This document shows, one piece after another, positions 9,114 to 20,100 of a stretch of 64,000 nt of DNA; positions within the stretch are counted from its first letter, which is position 1, and each line of letters starts with the position of its first letter. Below the pieces are notes generated by a model that saw only the letters and a list, made by a program, of their open reading frames with translations, did not search any database and was not told the origin of the DNA. The DNA is from Phytophthora colocasiae. Taxonomy: Eukaryota > Oomycota > Peronosporomycetes > Peronosporales > Peronosporaceae. Location: positions 218,501-282,500 of the forward strand of contig JAGKQI010000030.1 in assembly GCA_018806915.1 (NCBI GenBank), written 5' to 3'. Both the position numbers and the translations under genes were made by a program.

Positions 9114-11722
9114 AGGCACGTAGTGAACTCTACTCATGCTACAAAGACTTTCGCATGAAAGCTTTGAATATATTCCGAAGTGATGTTCATACTCTTGAAT
9201 ATCTCTTGCCACCGCCGGATGTGGACATCCAGGCCTTGCAGGCTGACAACGCTAAAGAGTACGAGAAACTGGGACGCGTTATTTTTTCTAAGTATGGAAC
9301 GCACGCTCAATTTACCAATGCTTATACACCACAACAGAATGGTGTTGCGGAACGCCGCATGCGCACAATCATGGAACGTGTACGAGCGCTACTGTTAGAT
9401 GCCTCGCTCCCCAAACCACTCTGGGCAGAATGTGTTACACATGTTACGACACTCCTCAACATGACACCAAGCGCTAACACACAGGATTGCACACCGTTTG
9501 AGTTGTGGTACAATCGAAAGCCGACTGTTCAATATCTGAAAGTGTTTGGCTGTGCTGCGTATGTCCATATCAACGACATCTACAGGGACAAACTTGATCC
9601 CCGTGCCAAACTGTGTATCTATCTCGGAATTCCCGAGCACAAGAAAGGATATCGACTCATGGATGTCAAAACCCATGGTGTCGTTTACAGTCGTGATGTG
9701 GTTTTCAATGAGATTGACTTTCCGACTATTGAAAATATTGAGGTAACGTCGGGACCGCTCCAGCTACCGGATCACCTAACCGAAGCGCCTATTATTGCTG
9801 ACGAACTTCCAGCATTTGTTCCATCGGAAACACAAGCCTATCTATCCCAGCCTGAATCTCCAGGTAACTCAGTTGTAGAACCACAATCTGCATCTACTTC
9901 CGCTTCGAACCAGCTTCCTTCTCTTGGGGAGGCTCTGGAACGTGGCGTCTTGACATACTCTTTTGTTACGGAGACGCCGTCACAACCGTCGACCACAAGT
10001 GTAAAACGCCCACGGTATGACGAAGAAATCGATCTAGGCGCGTTAAACTCCCTTGAAGACATCCAGGAAGTAGAGGAACGCACTTGTCTTGTTCTTAGCC
10101 TACTTGCAATTCGTCATGTGCCGGAACCAAAAACGTACCATGCGGCGATGCGCTCGTCTTACGCAAATAAGTGGCACGCAGCTGCTGACTCGGAATACCA
10201 GTCCCTAATGACCAACCACACGTGGATCCTGGTACCTCCTCCCAATAACCGCAAAGTACTCCAAAACCGGTGGGTCTTTGTTGTTAAATACACTGGCTCA
10301 GGAGAAATCGATCGCTTTAAAGCTCGGTTGGTTATCAAAGGCTTCTTACAGCAATATGGCGTTGATTACGATGAGATATTTGCCCCCGTCATCCGTATGG
10401 AAGTCCTACGCCTGCTACTAACGATTGCAGCTCTTCTTGACTTTGAAATTCACCAGATGGATGTCAAGACAGCGTTTCTCAACGGAACCCTTGACGAGGA
10501 AATATATATGAAACAACCAGAAGGGTTTGTAGTTCCTGGTAAGGAAGGCCTCGTTTGTAAACTTCTCAAAAGTCTTTACGGTCTAAAACAGGCACCTCGT
10601 ATCTGGTATCAAACCTTGTCCGCTTTCTTGGAAAGCCTTGGATTCCACAAACTGATTAAAGATCGATGTGTTTTCATGGCAACACTCAAAGGCGAGACAT
10701 GTTACGTAGCAGTCTATGTTGATGACTTACTGATCATTGCACCAACTGTCAACCTCGTATGTCAGATCAAATCTGCCTTGAACAAAAGATTCTCCATGAC
10801 AGATTTAGGGGAGGTGAAGTACATTCTCGGCTGGTCAATCGAACGAAACCGCGAAGCCCGAACGATATTTATCCACCAACGCAAGTATGCACGCACAGTG
10901 TTAGATCGCTTTAAAAACCTTGTAACATATCCAGTGGCAACTCCATCAGACCGTAATGCCAAACTTACAACTCGAATGCAACCAAAGACACAACTTGAAA
11001 AAGAGCAAATGGAAGGTATTCCCTACCGTGAAGTTGTAGGTAGTGTCATGTATCTCATGGTTGGCACAAGACCCGATCTAGCATTCTACATGCGCGATGT
11101 CAGCCAATTCCTTGCTAACCCTGGGCAGGAACATTGGAAAGCAGTGATTAGAGGGCTTAAGTATCTCTCAGGTACAGACGACCTTGGTCTCTTACTGGGA
11201 GGGTCAAAGTTGGTCAATGCAGAAAACTTTGCAGACCACCTCACGGCGTACACTGATTCAGACTATGCCAATTGCCCTGACACAAGACGCTCTGTTGGTG
11301 GCTACATCACTATGGTAGACCAAAGCCCAATCTCCTGGCTTTCGAGGAAGCACCACACAGTTGTGCTCTCGACAACAGAAGCAGAATACATTGCACTATG
11401 TCACTGCATGCAGGAGTTAATTTTTCTTAAGCTACTGCTCAAAGAACTTGGTTTCTTAACCTCAAAAGCAGTCAAGATTCAAGAAGACAATCAAAGCTGT
11501 ATTAAGATCTCGAATAATCCGGAATTACACGGGAGATCAAAGCATATTGATATTCGATATCATTTTGTACAAGAGAAGGTTGAGCGACATGAATTTAGTA
11601 TTGTATACTGCAACACCAAAGCGATGGTAGCAGACATTTTTACTAAAGCGCTTGATAAGCACCAATTTCGAGACTTAAGAAACAAGTTAGGTATGCACTC
11701 TCTAGCTAAACTTAACAGTTAA
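9110..11722 (+). CDS. Copia rest of integrase, reverse transcriptase and RNase H
   Basis: This 870-residue ORF overlaps the previous one by four bases. It supplies the second and third integrase catalytic residues (LQADNAKEY, about 43, and NGVAERRMRT, about 78). RT follows with MDVKTAFLNG (about 450) and the catalytic YVDDLL (about 536). RNase H has TDSDYANC (about 715), STTEAEYIAL (about 755) and EDNQSCIKIS (about 794), then the usual SKHIDIRYHFV. All core RT and RNase H motifs are intact. Because the integrase catalytic core is divided between the two ORFs, a frameshift (mutational, erroneous or programmed) is more likely than two separate proteins. Confidence 0.93.
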   Translation: MKARSELYSCYKDFRMKALNIFRSDVHTLEYLLPPPDVDIQALQADNAKEYEKLGRVIFSKYGTHAQFTNAYTPQQNGVAERRMRTIMERVRALLLDASLPKPLWAECVTHVTTLLNMTPSANTQDCTPFELWYNRKPTVQYLKVFGCAAYVHINDIYRDKLDPRAKLCIYLGIPEHKKGYRLMDVKTHGVVYSRDVVFNEIDFPTIENIEVTSGPLQLPDHLTEAPIIADELPAFVPSETQAYLSQPESPGNSVVEPQSASTSASNQLPSLGEALERGVLTYSFVTETPSQPSTTSVKRPRYDEEIDLGALNSLEDIQEVEERTCLVLSLLAIRHVPEPKTYHAAMRSSYANKWHAAADSEYQSLMTNHTWILVPPPNNRKVLQNRWVFVVKYTGSGEIDRFKARLVIKGFLQQYGVDYDEIFAPVIRMEVLRLLLTIAALLDFEIHQMDVKTAFLNGTLDEEIYMKQPEGFVVPGKEGLVCKLLKSLYGLKQAPRIWYQTLSAFLESLGFHKLIKDRCVFMATLKGETCYVAVYVDDLLIIAPTVNLVCQIKSALNKRFSMTDLGEVKYILGWSIERNREARTIFIHQRKYARTVLDRFKNLVTYPVATPSDRNAKLTTRMQPKTQLEKEQMEGIPYREVVGSVMYLMVGTRPDLAFYMRDVSQFLANPGQEHWKAVIRGLKYLSGTDDLGLLLGGSKLVNAENFADHLTAYTDSDYANCPDTRRSVGGYITMVDQSPISWLSRKHHTVVLSTTEAEYIALCHCMQELIFLKLLLKELGFLTSKAVKIQEDNQSCIKISNNPELHGRSKHIDIRYHFVQEKVERHEFSIVYCNTKAMVADIFTKALDKHQFRDLRNKLGMHSLAKLNS

Positions 11723-12077
11723 GCCTACTTTATAATACACGATAAATTTCATCATTCATATATTACTTCACAACTTATAAAGAGTCACGTAATAACATGA
11801 GTTTTTTTCCCTTTAAGAGCTTTAACAGTGAAAGGTTTTCTCATTTACTTACGGTAAGGTTTTATACTCAAAGAGTTTTCCCTGGCACACAGCCGCCAAA
11901 TTTGCATTTACTTTTACACAAAACCAAAACGTGAAGAAACAAGAATGAAAATATATTTAGAACTTAATCAAAAAGTACAACCGCTGACGAACTGGACAAA
12001 GTCGTTTCTGCGACCTCCATTGACCTACTTGTCGACAATTAAAATCCGTCCTCAACAAGCGTTAATACGGACACTTC
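11723..12077 (+). other. Untranslated 3' region of the copia element
   Basis: The sequence is AT-rich after the pol stop. I see no coding signal and no obvious structure here. Confidence 0.5.
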
Positions 12078-12615
12078 TTACGTCGACGCTGTCGCTCGGT
12101 TATGGACCCTTTTGGCGAAAGGTGGCCGGTGGTCGACGGGATTGAATGCTGCGTCGAAATTCGGCACTGTAAATGCCGTAGTCGTTGACTCGGTGTATGT
12201 AGATTGATTTGTAGCAGATGAAAAACCTGCTCCGAGGTCGAAATAGAGCCTGTAGTTGTCTCCGTAACCGTAGCCATTCTTGATGTACCAGTTGGATTGA
12301 AACTTGTAAAAGTTGCCTTTGAAATATATTCCATAGTTGCTACAGTCCTTACGGGCAACCTGTGCTGAACGATGCATGATCTCTGAAGCTGGCGTTTAAT
12401 AACTGAGCCCCAGACCAATCTGCACGGTCACCACAGTCACCAGTACGGTACAGTAGGTTGTACGAAGTGCCGAGCTCTGGAAATGCTGCACAGGGTCGAA
12501 TGGCTCTCTTCCTTACGCTGGCGATGCTCTTCAGACGCAGGAGACGCTGGACTGCCCCCAGGAGCTTATGTACTTGACTTGGAAACGCTGTGCACGCTGA
12601 GGAAGGGCTGTGCAC
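12078..12615 (-). CDS. Antisense ORF of unknown function inside the copia element
   Basis: On the strand opposite to pol, two overlapping frames look like one protein with a break near 12370. The upstream part (12615 leftwards) contains RTGDCGDRADWSGAQLLNAS. The downstream part continues MHRSAQVARKDCSNYGIYF, then an aromatic and Gly/Tyr-rich segment (KNGYGYGDNYRLYFDLGAG). I do not recognise the family. It could be a captured host-gene piece or an antisense ORF of the element. It fills the long gap between pol and the 3' LTR, where extra ORFs of LTR elements are usually found. A 20 bp direct duplication (GTGCACGCTGAGGAAGGGCT) lies at its 5' end near 12592-12631. Confidence 0.35.
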
Positions 12616-13149
12616 GCTGAGGAAGGGCTGTGATGCTTTGGAGTGAGATGAATTGAAAATGAGCTCTACATTCTTTCATAACATAGCACCTAACTGCAGA
12701 GAGCACGTGGAGACCTGATGGCACCTTTTTAACATGCGTTTCTTAAACGCTTGGCCTCTGTAGATGTAGTAGCCTACGTTGCCACGCACGTGCAGATAAG
12801 ACAACCACATGTATTATATAACTTCAACAATTGTACCCTCATAATTTGTGACTGTCAAAACTAATTCGTTTTGAACATTTGGCTCACTTTCTACTCTGCC
12901 ACCTGCTGCACAGGTGGCCAAATGACGATTTGGACTCTGCCTTGCCAGAAAACTGCCCTGGCGAGTAGAGTCCAAATCCGGTCTCCGTTTGGCCGTAGGG
13001 CCTCTAGGAGCTTCAAAAACGAAAAATACTTGATTTCGTGTAGCCATTTTGTGAATTGACTGAACACTTTCAACAGGGTTTTAACAGACCAATCAAAACA
13101 CGTGTATTTTATTATCCAATGATGTTCCCTGATGTCGATCCAGGGAGGC
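12616..13149 (+). other. Copia 3' untranslated region with a hairpin and polypurine tract
   Basis: A stem-loop has outer arms GATTTGGACTCT (12927-12938) and AGAGTCCAAATC (12967-12978), with a nested inner stem TTGCCAG/CTGGCGA. A purine run AGGGAGG at 13142-13148 abuts the 3' LTR and is the likely plus-strand primer. The short ORFs here show no domain. Confidence 0.5.
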
Positions 13150-13428
13150 TGTTGAGGTTAGGGCTCGTTCATAGGGACCACCTCTACACCGTGTCTTCTA
13201 TAAACTAATAATGAAGAGACACGGTACTTTTGACTCTAATAAATTATGTACTAAAATGTCTGTGACATCAGTACGATGAATGGTAGAGGCAATTCTAGAC
13301 TACGTTTCTGAATGCCGCATACTATTTTCTAGTGAGTAGCTATCTACTTTCTTAAACATTAATCTTACTTCTTCTTTTTCTCTCTTCTACCCTACTTCCT
13401 TCAAGCTGCGCCCAAGTTCCCCGCAACA
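13150..13428 (+). repeat. 3' LTR of the copia element
   Basis: This is a 279 bp repeat of 6713-6991, with one visible substitution near the end (CCGCAACA against CCGCTACA). It is followed by the target-site copy GTGTC. Confidence 0.95.
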
Positions 13429-14239
13429 GTGTCGAAGTCGAATGGCAACAACCTGGTAGCGAAGATTTCGAGGTACATGCCACTTGCGCCTTCTCGTATC
13501 CTCGCATTGGTGCTCGGAGTTTCCAAACTATTTAAATCAAATACAACGTCAAGCTCCTCGAAAGCTGTGTCCAATCCGCGTAGAATTGACTCGACTGTGT
13601 CTGTTTCCAATGCAAAGTCTGGACCGTGATCCTGCGTTGTTGTACCGCCTAAGAGGCCATCGGAAAGCGCTTGACTACTGAGTTGCCTCCGGATTCGTTT
13701 TCCCAGCTGGGCCTCCATGCTTCGAGCGAGGCTGGCTTGAGTATCTAGAACCATTCGCAATCGCATATTCTCACGCTCAGCCTTCTCACGCCATCGCTGC
13801 TGCCGTTTTGTCAAATGCCAGATAGGTGGGGCTTCGGAAGTTGTAGATGGTGAGACTGGAAACCCGTACGCTTGTCTTGAAAATGCCAGTGTTGGGGCGG
13901 GCGCCGAAGATATCGGCACGGGCACCATATTGTCGAGGTGCTGCGTGCGAAGTGCACGCAGTTCTTCCTCCATCTGATGCACCTTATTGCGCAGTGCCTC
14001 GATCTCTTCGTAGCGGTCATTGCGCGCACGGCGTTGGGCATTCCCTCGGGACGGCCGGTTAGCTTCGCCGACAGCGATCGGTTGGAGTTCTCCAGCATGT
14101 CCGACAGCTCGGCGTTTTCCTGATGGGTCCACGTCTGGGCATCAGAAATGCCGTTATCGTGGAGCAGCTGCGAAATCGACAGCTCCGCATTCTCCTGCTG
14201 CGTTGCTGCCGAGGTTGAGCCTGTCCTAGCCTTCGACAT
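13429..14239 (-). pseudogene. M96 mating-specific-like gene, 5' half
   Basis: An ATG at 14239 opens MSKARTGSTSAATQQENAEL. The frame changes near 14050 and then continues with a basic, coiled-coil-like segment (RYEEIEALRNKVHQMEEELR), a second helical block (KRQQRWREKAERENMRLRMV) and the start of the START-like region (SGMYLEIFATRLLPFDFDT). It stops at the copia insertion. An N-terminal basic/coiled-coil region followed by a START-like domain is the usual layout of M96-like proteins. One frameshift, a 6.7 kb insertion and a second frameshift in the 3' half make the gene non-functional as sequenced. Confidence 0.65.
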
Positions 14240-14513
14240 GGGCTTGGCGCTTGAGTGCCCTTACTAAGGGCCCCTTAGCGAATTCGAAAGTGGCGAATGT
14301 ACGTATTGAACCTCTGTAAAGTAAATTTATTCTGCCACCGTGACAATAAATACCTCGCAAGCAAAGGCAAAACCAAAGCTGTAGATACCTTTTAGATAAC
14401 AGCCTCTTTAACCTGATACTATCTGTAAATACATTAATATTAGCTGTTAAATGACTGCTGACGACCTGCAAAGTACTACAGTACAGCTAGGGATGGGTTG
14501 CGAAAATCGATTC
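14240..14513. promoter_or_regulatory. Upstream region of the M96-like gene
   Basis: About 270 bases lie between the M96-like start codon and a copia LTR that begins at 14514. No ORF of interest is visible. The copia fragment would separate the gene from any upstream promoter elements. Confidence 0.4.
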
Positions 14514-15140
14514 TGTTGACGTAACCTCTCAACATACTGTTTACCTACCTTTGACATTTGATAACTGGCTCTCATAGAGCCTTCTAAAGCCACTAGTTCA
14601 CAATGACTGGTAAGCAGCTAGCCAACTTTCTTAAGCATATCAATCTAACTCACTTCGTCTTTTGACGGCAACTACACACTATTTCTTCTCCTCACCTTCT
14701 TCTTCACGACCTACGCTACTCACCAGAGGTTATGAGCCCAAAACAAGCCTCAAGCGACGACTTCCCACGTCTCATCGGTGCCGAGAACTTCGACGTGTGG
14801 AAGGCTCGCGTGTGCTCAGCACTCGATGGCAAGCACCTGCTCGGCTACGTGAAGCAACTCGACTACGATGCTGTGTCAGAGGAAGAGAGTGAAGACAGCA
14901 CTAGCGACGTGTCCGACGACGACGACCCTCCTGCCAAGGCCACCAAGGACGGTGAAGTCGACTCTGACGCTGGGGACTTCGAAGAGAGCGATGACGAGCT
15001 AAAGCCGCCCTCGGACTCTGATGATGATTCGGGAGCCAGCTCAGATGGATCGATCAAACGCAAGGATCTTCCAGCCGTCCGACCGTTCAACTCCCGTGAA
15101 GCTCGCTGAGCACGTAAGCATGTCGCGAAGTCAGTGCAAC
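14514..15140 (+). mobile_element. Copia fragment: 5' LTR and start of gag
   Basis: A likely LTR runs from TGTTGACG (14514) to about 14726. GGTTATGAGCCC at 14729-14740 is the same primer-binding site as in the complete copia element. The gag ORF (14732-15109, 125 codons) closely parallels the start of the complete element's Gag (SSDDFPRL, NFDVWKARV, LDGKHLLG) and includes the acidic region, then stops. The similarity ends near 15140, so the rest of the element is missing. Confidence 0.8.
14732..15109 (+). CDS. Truncated copia Gag N-terminus
   Basis: This 125-codon ORF starts inside the primer-binding site and matches the N-terminal Gag of the 6996 ORF. Residues 45-115 are highly acidic (repeated D, E and S). 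It lacks the Gag core and zinc knuckle, so it is a remnant. Confidence 0.75.
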   Translation: MSPKQASSDDFPRLIGAENFDVWKARVCSALDGKHLLGYVKQLDYDAVSEEESEDSTSDVSDDDDPPAKATKDGEVDSDAGDFEESDDELKPPSDSDDDSGASSDGSIKRKDLPAVRPFNSREAR

Positions 15141-17145
15141 TTTTACCGCGGTGCAGGGGCGTACAGTGAACCTTGAAGTGCGACTACTGATGTAATACCA
15201 GAGTCGCACAGCAAGGTGGGCGTGTGTTACCTTGTGCTGTCCTCGTAGGTTCGTTGTCTTGGTAATGAGACCCTCGCCGGGGTCGTGAGAGTTTATGTGA
15301 GAGTGAGGGTTCCTTGCGTAGACCGTCGGATGTCCTTCTGGCCCTCACAGGAGCGCTTGAGAGTCGAACGTTTTCTGGTGAACACTTGTGTACGCCGGAG
15401 ATTTCTGAAGACAAAAGAGAAATTAATACAATGGGAAGTCCTGTCACTAGACTTCCGAGATAACCGCAATATAGAGTTCCGATATACAAATATGTAGCTG
15501 CTCTTATTCTTTCCTGGCCCTTGAGCAGTGGGCTAGTTCTCTAGGTCAACTAGGGAATGTTCACCAGACACCTGGTCTGTCTGGTAATCCCGTAACTTCG
15601 CGCACCACCCTCTAATATATAGAGGGAAAATAAACCAATACACTATCAGTTATATAACAGTCTACCGAGCGTCTTGAGAGCGACTGTCTAGCTCCCAAAA
15701 CCTGTCCAAACGTACAATATGAAATGGGCTACCGTTAGAGACAAGACAAACGACCCAACTAGGAAATGGAATAGGTGGGTCCTCTCAGGTCTCTACGTTA
15801 CGCTGATCTCCACCTAAAGAGGCTTGATAGGTGAGAGATCACACGACTCAAAGCTTTGTCGTGGCCTAATACTTACAAGAAGCAGCAGGCAGATGAACTC
15901 GTCGCAACAAAGCAAATCGGACTTGTTGGTGACAGGGTAAATTGAACTCTGGTTACATATCTCGTATCTCTCTGTCTTCTATCTTCCATACTCTCATAAA
16001 CACTTGGTCTCAGTATAACTCAGGAACTTTCACTTGGGCTCACTATGGTAGTCGGTACAGCGGATCTTGTTGAGTCGACACTTAATGATGTCATAACAGG
16101 GATGAGCAGGTTGCGTTTCACTTGATTGCGTGAGGTCGTGTTGGATACACTTGGTTTCAGTATGGGGTGGACTTCAGAGTGTCAGAGTCTGGTATCCTGT
16201 TCATCAGGGTCTGAAATCATGTGCGTCGGAGACATGTTCATCGGAACCATGTACTCCGCAATCATGTACATCAGAGTCGTAATACCAGAGTCGTGACACT
16301 TGGGTCTGATCATCGGAGTCTTGTACATCGGAGTCTGTTCATCGGAAACTGGCAATGTCTGGAATATTGCTTATATAAGCCGGACACATCAGACTTGTGT
16401 TACCAGAATCATGTTCGTCAGACTCATGTACATCGGACTCATATCGGACTTCATGTACGTCGGACTCATGTACGTCAGACTTCATGGTGTGATATCAGAG
16501 TTTCCATGCGTGATACCAGAAATCCATGAGTGTTTTCAGGGAGCGGAGCACGTATGCTGCAACGCACGAAGTCCAGTTGGGATATGCACGGGGTGCGCTA
16601 CGTCCGGTGCGCGATACTTGGTATCTTGTGGGTATAACTGTATTCCTTGAACCATCATCGTCACACAGGACGGCAACGGGATGAGGTCTCTCAGAGATAC
16701 ATTCTTCTAAGAGGCTTTCTGCCAACCTTTAGGCACTCATCGTCGGGGAAAGTCCGGTGATCAGACTGAGTGTTATTGTCTCTCGGAGTTTGTGCACTTT
16801 TCCGAGGAACACTTCTGATCTCTTGGGCCCCTTTGCAGTACAGGTGAAGGTTAATATATATAGCGGTTTTCTTCCACAGATCCATTATTGTCGCACGGGA
16901 CATAACCTCGTCCCACATCTCCCTTTTTCCCACAATCCAGTGTTTATTCAATCACATCACAGCGTAACGTCCATATCCACTCGAAAAATCGTAATTAGCA
17001 ACGTGTCAGTTGCTCCTGTGCATAACGGTTTTGCAGGGAGATTTCAATGCAGAGTTTTTTGCGCCGTTCTTGTACTGCACATCACCCAATTCTACCCAAT
17101 CACTGAACTCGTTCTGACCACGTGTCATGCGAAAGGGCTTGAACC
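15141..17145. other. Two kilobases without a recognisable gene
   Basis: No ORF here has a domain I recognise. An LTR-like stretch around 15515-15720 has a TATA-like TAATATATAGAGGG at 15613, but its partner repeat is not in the window. The region may contain the lost 5' part of the copia remnant that follows. A minisatellite occupies 16219-16500. Confidence 0.5.
16219..16500 (+). repeat. Degenerate 15-bp minisatellite
   Basis: Imperfect units of about 15 bases with consensus near CATGTACATCGGACT recur about a dozen times, with spacer insertions. Examples are CATGTTCATCGGAAC, CATGTACATCAGAGT and CATGTACGTCGGACT. A unit of 15 keeps frames open and explains the spurious ORFs here. Confidence 0.6.
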
Positions 17146-20100
17146 ATGATATATTGTACTGATTTTCCGGTATACGTTAATTCATATATTAAACATAACG
17201 GAGAATCCGGAATTCCGATCGGATTAAACTCAAGGATCGCTGGATCTGCCTTGGGGCGGACAGTTGCGGGAGAGCGACGCAGTGATATCCGCAGAGGGCG
17301 GTATGAGCATGATGCCACTTCAGCGAGTCTCGCTGAGAGTGGAAGTGATGGCTGTGACATAGCTAGTAACCGTGGAGCGACGAAGAAGAAGACCGTGTAC
17401 GCACCCGACATGTGGGTCTTCGACTCCGCAGCCAATCGACACCTAGTTGGTGACAAGCGCTACTTCGTCGAGTATCGCAGTCTCACGGCAGCAGAGCGAA
17501 AGGAGGCTACTGTACAAGGATACAATGGAAAGTCTTCACCGGAGGGAGTACGAGCTATCGACTTGTGGGTGGAAGTGAACAGAGGTCACGTCGCGCTCCG
17601 ACTCGAACAAGTCTACTACTCGCCCAAGCGACCGAATCTGATGTCGCAGCCTGTTGCAAGAAGCCAAGGATTCAAGGTCGAGTACGATGACGAGACGGCC
17701 ACGTACACACTGTCGAAGAACAACGCTACGGCTTTACAAACGCAGCTGGACAAGCCATGCGGTCTGTGGCTTTACTGCCAAGAACGAATTCCTATCTGGA
17801 AACCGTAGTCCACTGGTTTTAGAGGCTATGGTGAACTTTGCACTGCGAGACGGCGTAGCTGATCTCCAGTGTTGGCACGATCGACTCGGTCATCTGTGCC
17901 TACAGCACATCAAGAAGATGGCGGACGAAGGACTCGTCGAAGGCATGATGATACGCCGACGCCAGTTCGACATGTGCGAAGCTTGCCAGCTCGGGAAGAG
18001 CCGTGCGAAGCCGGCGCAGAAGTACCTGGACCGTGGTGTTACGGAGAAGAATCAACTCGTATTTGCCGACTTGTTGTTTCCGCCTTTGAACTACAACTGC
18101 ACAAGATTCAAGTCGATACTGGTGATCATGGACGCCCATACCCTATACATCACAGCGTATCCACTGAAGAACAAGAATGGGCAAGAAATCAACGCACTGA
18201 TCCGTCGATACGTCGTCTGGGCTGAGCGACAGTGTCCTGGATGCAAGGTGCAGCAAGTGTTCACAGACTGTGGTGGGGAGTTCACGAATGGAGAGATCAC
18301 CGCCTGGTATCAGAGTCACGGGATTGCGCACTCAACGACGCCACCCAACACATCGCGGCTCAACATGGTTGAGCGAAGTCACCAGACGCTGTGCGGGATG
18401 ATGAAAACAATGCTGAAAGAGTCGGGGCTACCGACCTCGTTCTGGGTGGACGCGTTACACACCTCAAGAATCGGTCTTACTCGGCTCCAATCGGCAACAC
18501 ACCATACGAGGCGACGAGGAGCCGTAAGCCGGACATACACCATGTGAGGAAGTTCGGCGCGCTTGCTTACATGCACAAGAAGGTGGGTCCGGCACGTCAC
18601 AAATTCGCTGACAACTGCCGCGTGGGATTTACGCTGGGATACCGTGAAGGCATGCTGGGGTGCAAGATGTACTTCCCTAGGGAAGGCACCGTCCTATTTG
18701 GAGGGCAAGTCACCGTGAACGAGCAAGTCATGTACAAGGACCGATATGAAGCAGATTATGAAGACAACGTTCGCGAGTGGGCAATCGCTGCATATCCGGA
18801 CCTAACAAGCACAGGACACCAGGATTACGGCCTGCCGGTCGTAGGAGGGCGAGAGCATGAAGCTGAAGAACCCCATGATGCGATAGAGATCATATCGAAG
18901 AAGTTGAAGAAGATCGCCCTGATGTCCATTATGAAAGTAGTCGCCCTGATGTGCATGGAGGAAGCTGGATCAACCGTCAACCCCCGATACTAAGTGACGA
19001 GATGGTGTTCACACAGCCGCAGCCTGAATCAGAACCAGAACCAGCGCACCAAGAGGTTGATGAGCTTGTGGACGTCGCCGACGCTGACGCCAACGTCGAC
19101 GAGGCCGACGAGGCCGACACTGAAGAAGTCATGGAAAAAGATCAAGCTGAACACGACCAAGAAGACGATGTCGGAGATGATGAATCTCTTCACGGAGCTA
19201 TGGATGACACTATTGATGATGTACCTGATGACATTTAGGTAAAAAATACTGGGGATATTGAGCAGCAGAGTGATGACGATCACGTCGTTGACAAAGCAGA
19301 TGACGTTACGGAAGTCGAAGAAACCGAATATGACCCACCAGTACTCACTGGTCATCGCCGTGTACGCGAAGACGAGGAATCGGTCATTAGCGGAGAGGCA
19401 GAACTGAAGCGAACCAGAACGGGATAGCTGAAGATGACGAGGAGGATGCACGTGAGGAGTTCTACGTGTATGCCGCCATCGCAGCAGTTTCCATGATGGA
19501 AGAAAAACCCAAGCATCGACTTTGGCACGAGTCGGAGGTGAGCTTACCACGCACGTTCAAGGAAGCAATGTCGTCACCGCAACAGAAGGAGTGGTGGGCC
19601 GGCATGGAACGTGAACTCGCAGCGGAAGAGAAGGACGTCTTGGAGCTGGTCCCCGAAATCAAGATGCCTAAAGGGACAGATCAAGACGGACAATAGTGGA
19701 AATGTACTACGCTTTTGCCCCCGATTGTGCGCTCGAGGTGATAAGCAGGAGCCCGGAGTTGATTTCCTGGTGATGGAAACCTTCTCCCCAGTCGCACGGA
19801 TGGCATCGTTTCGGCTGTTCGTGGCGCTATGCATCCGGCTGGGGCTGGATCCATTCTCCTGTGATATCAATACGGCATATTTAAACGCAAAGTTGAAGAT
19901 CGAACACTTTATTCGCCGCATTGCTGGTTTCCCGCCACGGAAAGGCTGGGTGTACAAGGTGCAGCATGCAATTTACGGCTTGCACCAAAGCGGACGTGAG
20001 TGGTACGACGAGCTGAATGAGTGGTTGCCACAAAAAGAATGGCGCCGCTGCACGACGGAACCGTGTCTGTACGTCTACACCAAGGACGACGTCGTCGCAA

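Larger units (their letters stand above)
6713..13428 (+). mobile_element. Complete Ty1/copia retrotransposon inserted in the M96-like gene
   Basis: The element has 279 bp direct LTRs (6713-6991 and 13150-13428) beginning TGTTGAGG and ending ACA. By eye they differ at one base near the 3' end. A perfect 5 bp target-site duplication, GTGTC, sits at 6708-6712 and 13429-13433. Inside, a primer-binding site directly follows the 5' LTR, gag-pol fills 6996-11722, and a purine run (AGGGAGG, 13142-13148) precedes the 3' LTR. Pol is ordered protease, integrase, RT, RNase H, which is the copia order. Nearly identical LTRs mean a recent insertion. About 1.4 kb between the pol stop and the 3' LTR is unusually long and holds an antisense ORF. 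Confidence 0.95.

Noticed and set aside
15515..15720. 5' LTR of the degenerate copia element
   Set aside because: TATA-like and end-like motifs are present, but no match to the supposed 3' LTR at 21171 was found, so it is not called.
16221..16650. His/Arg- or Met/Ile-rich ORFs near 16300
   Set aside because: They are products of the 15-bp minisatellite, open in several frames because the unit is a multiple of three.
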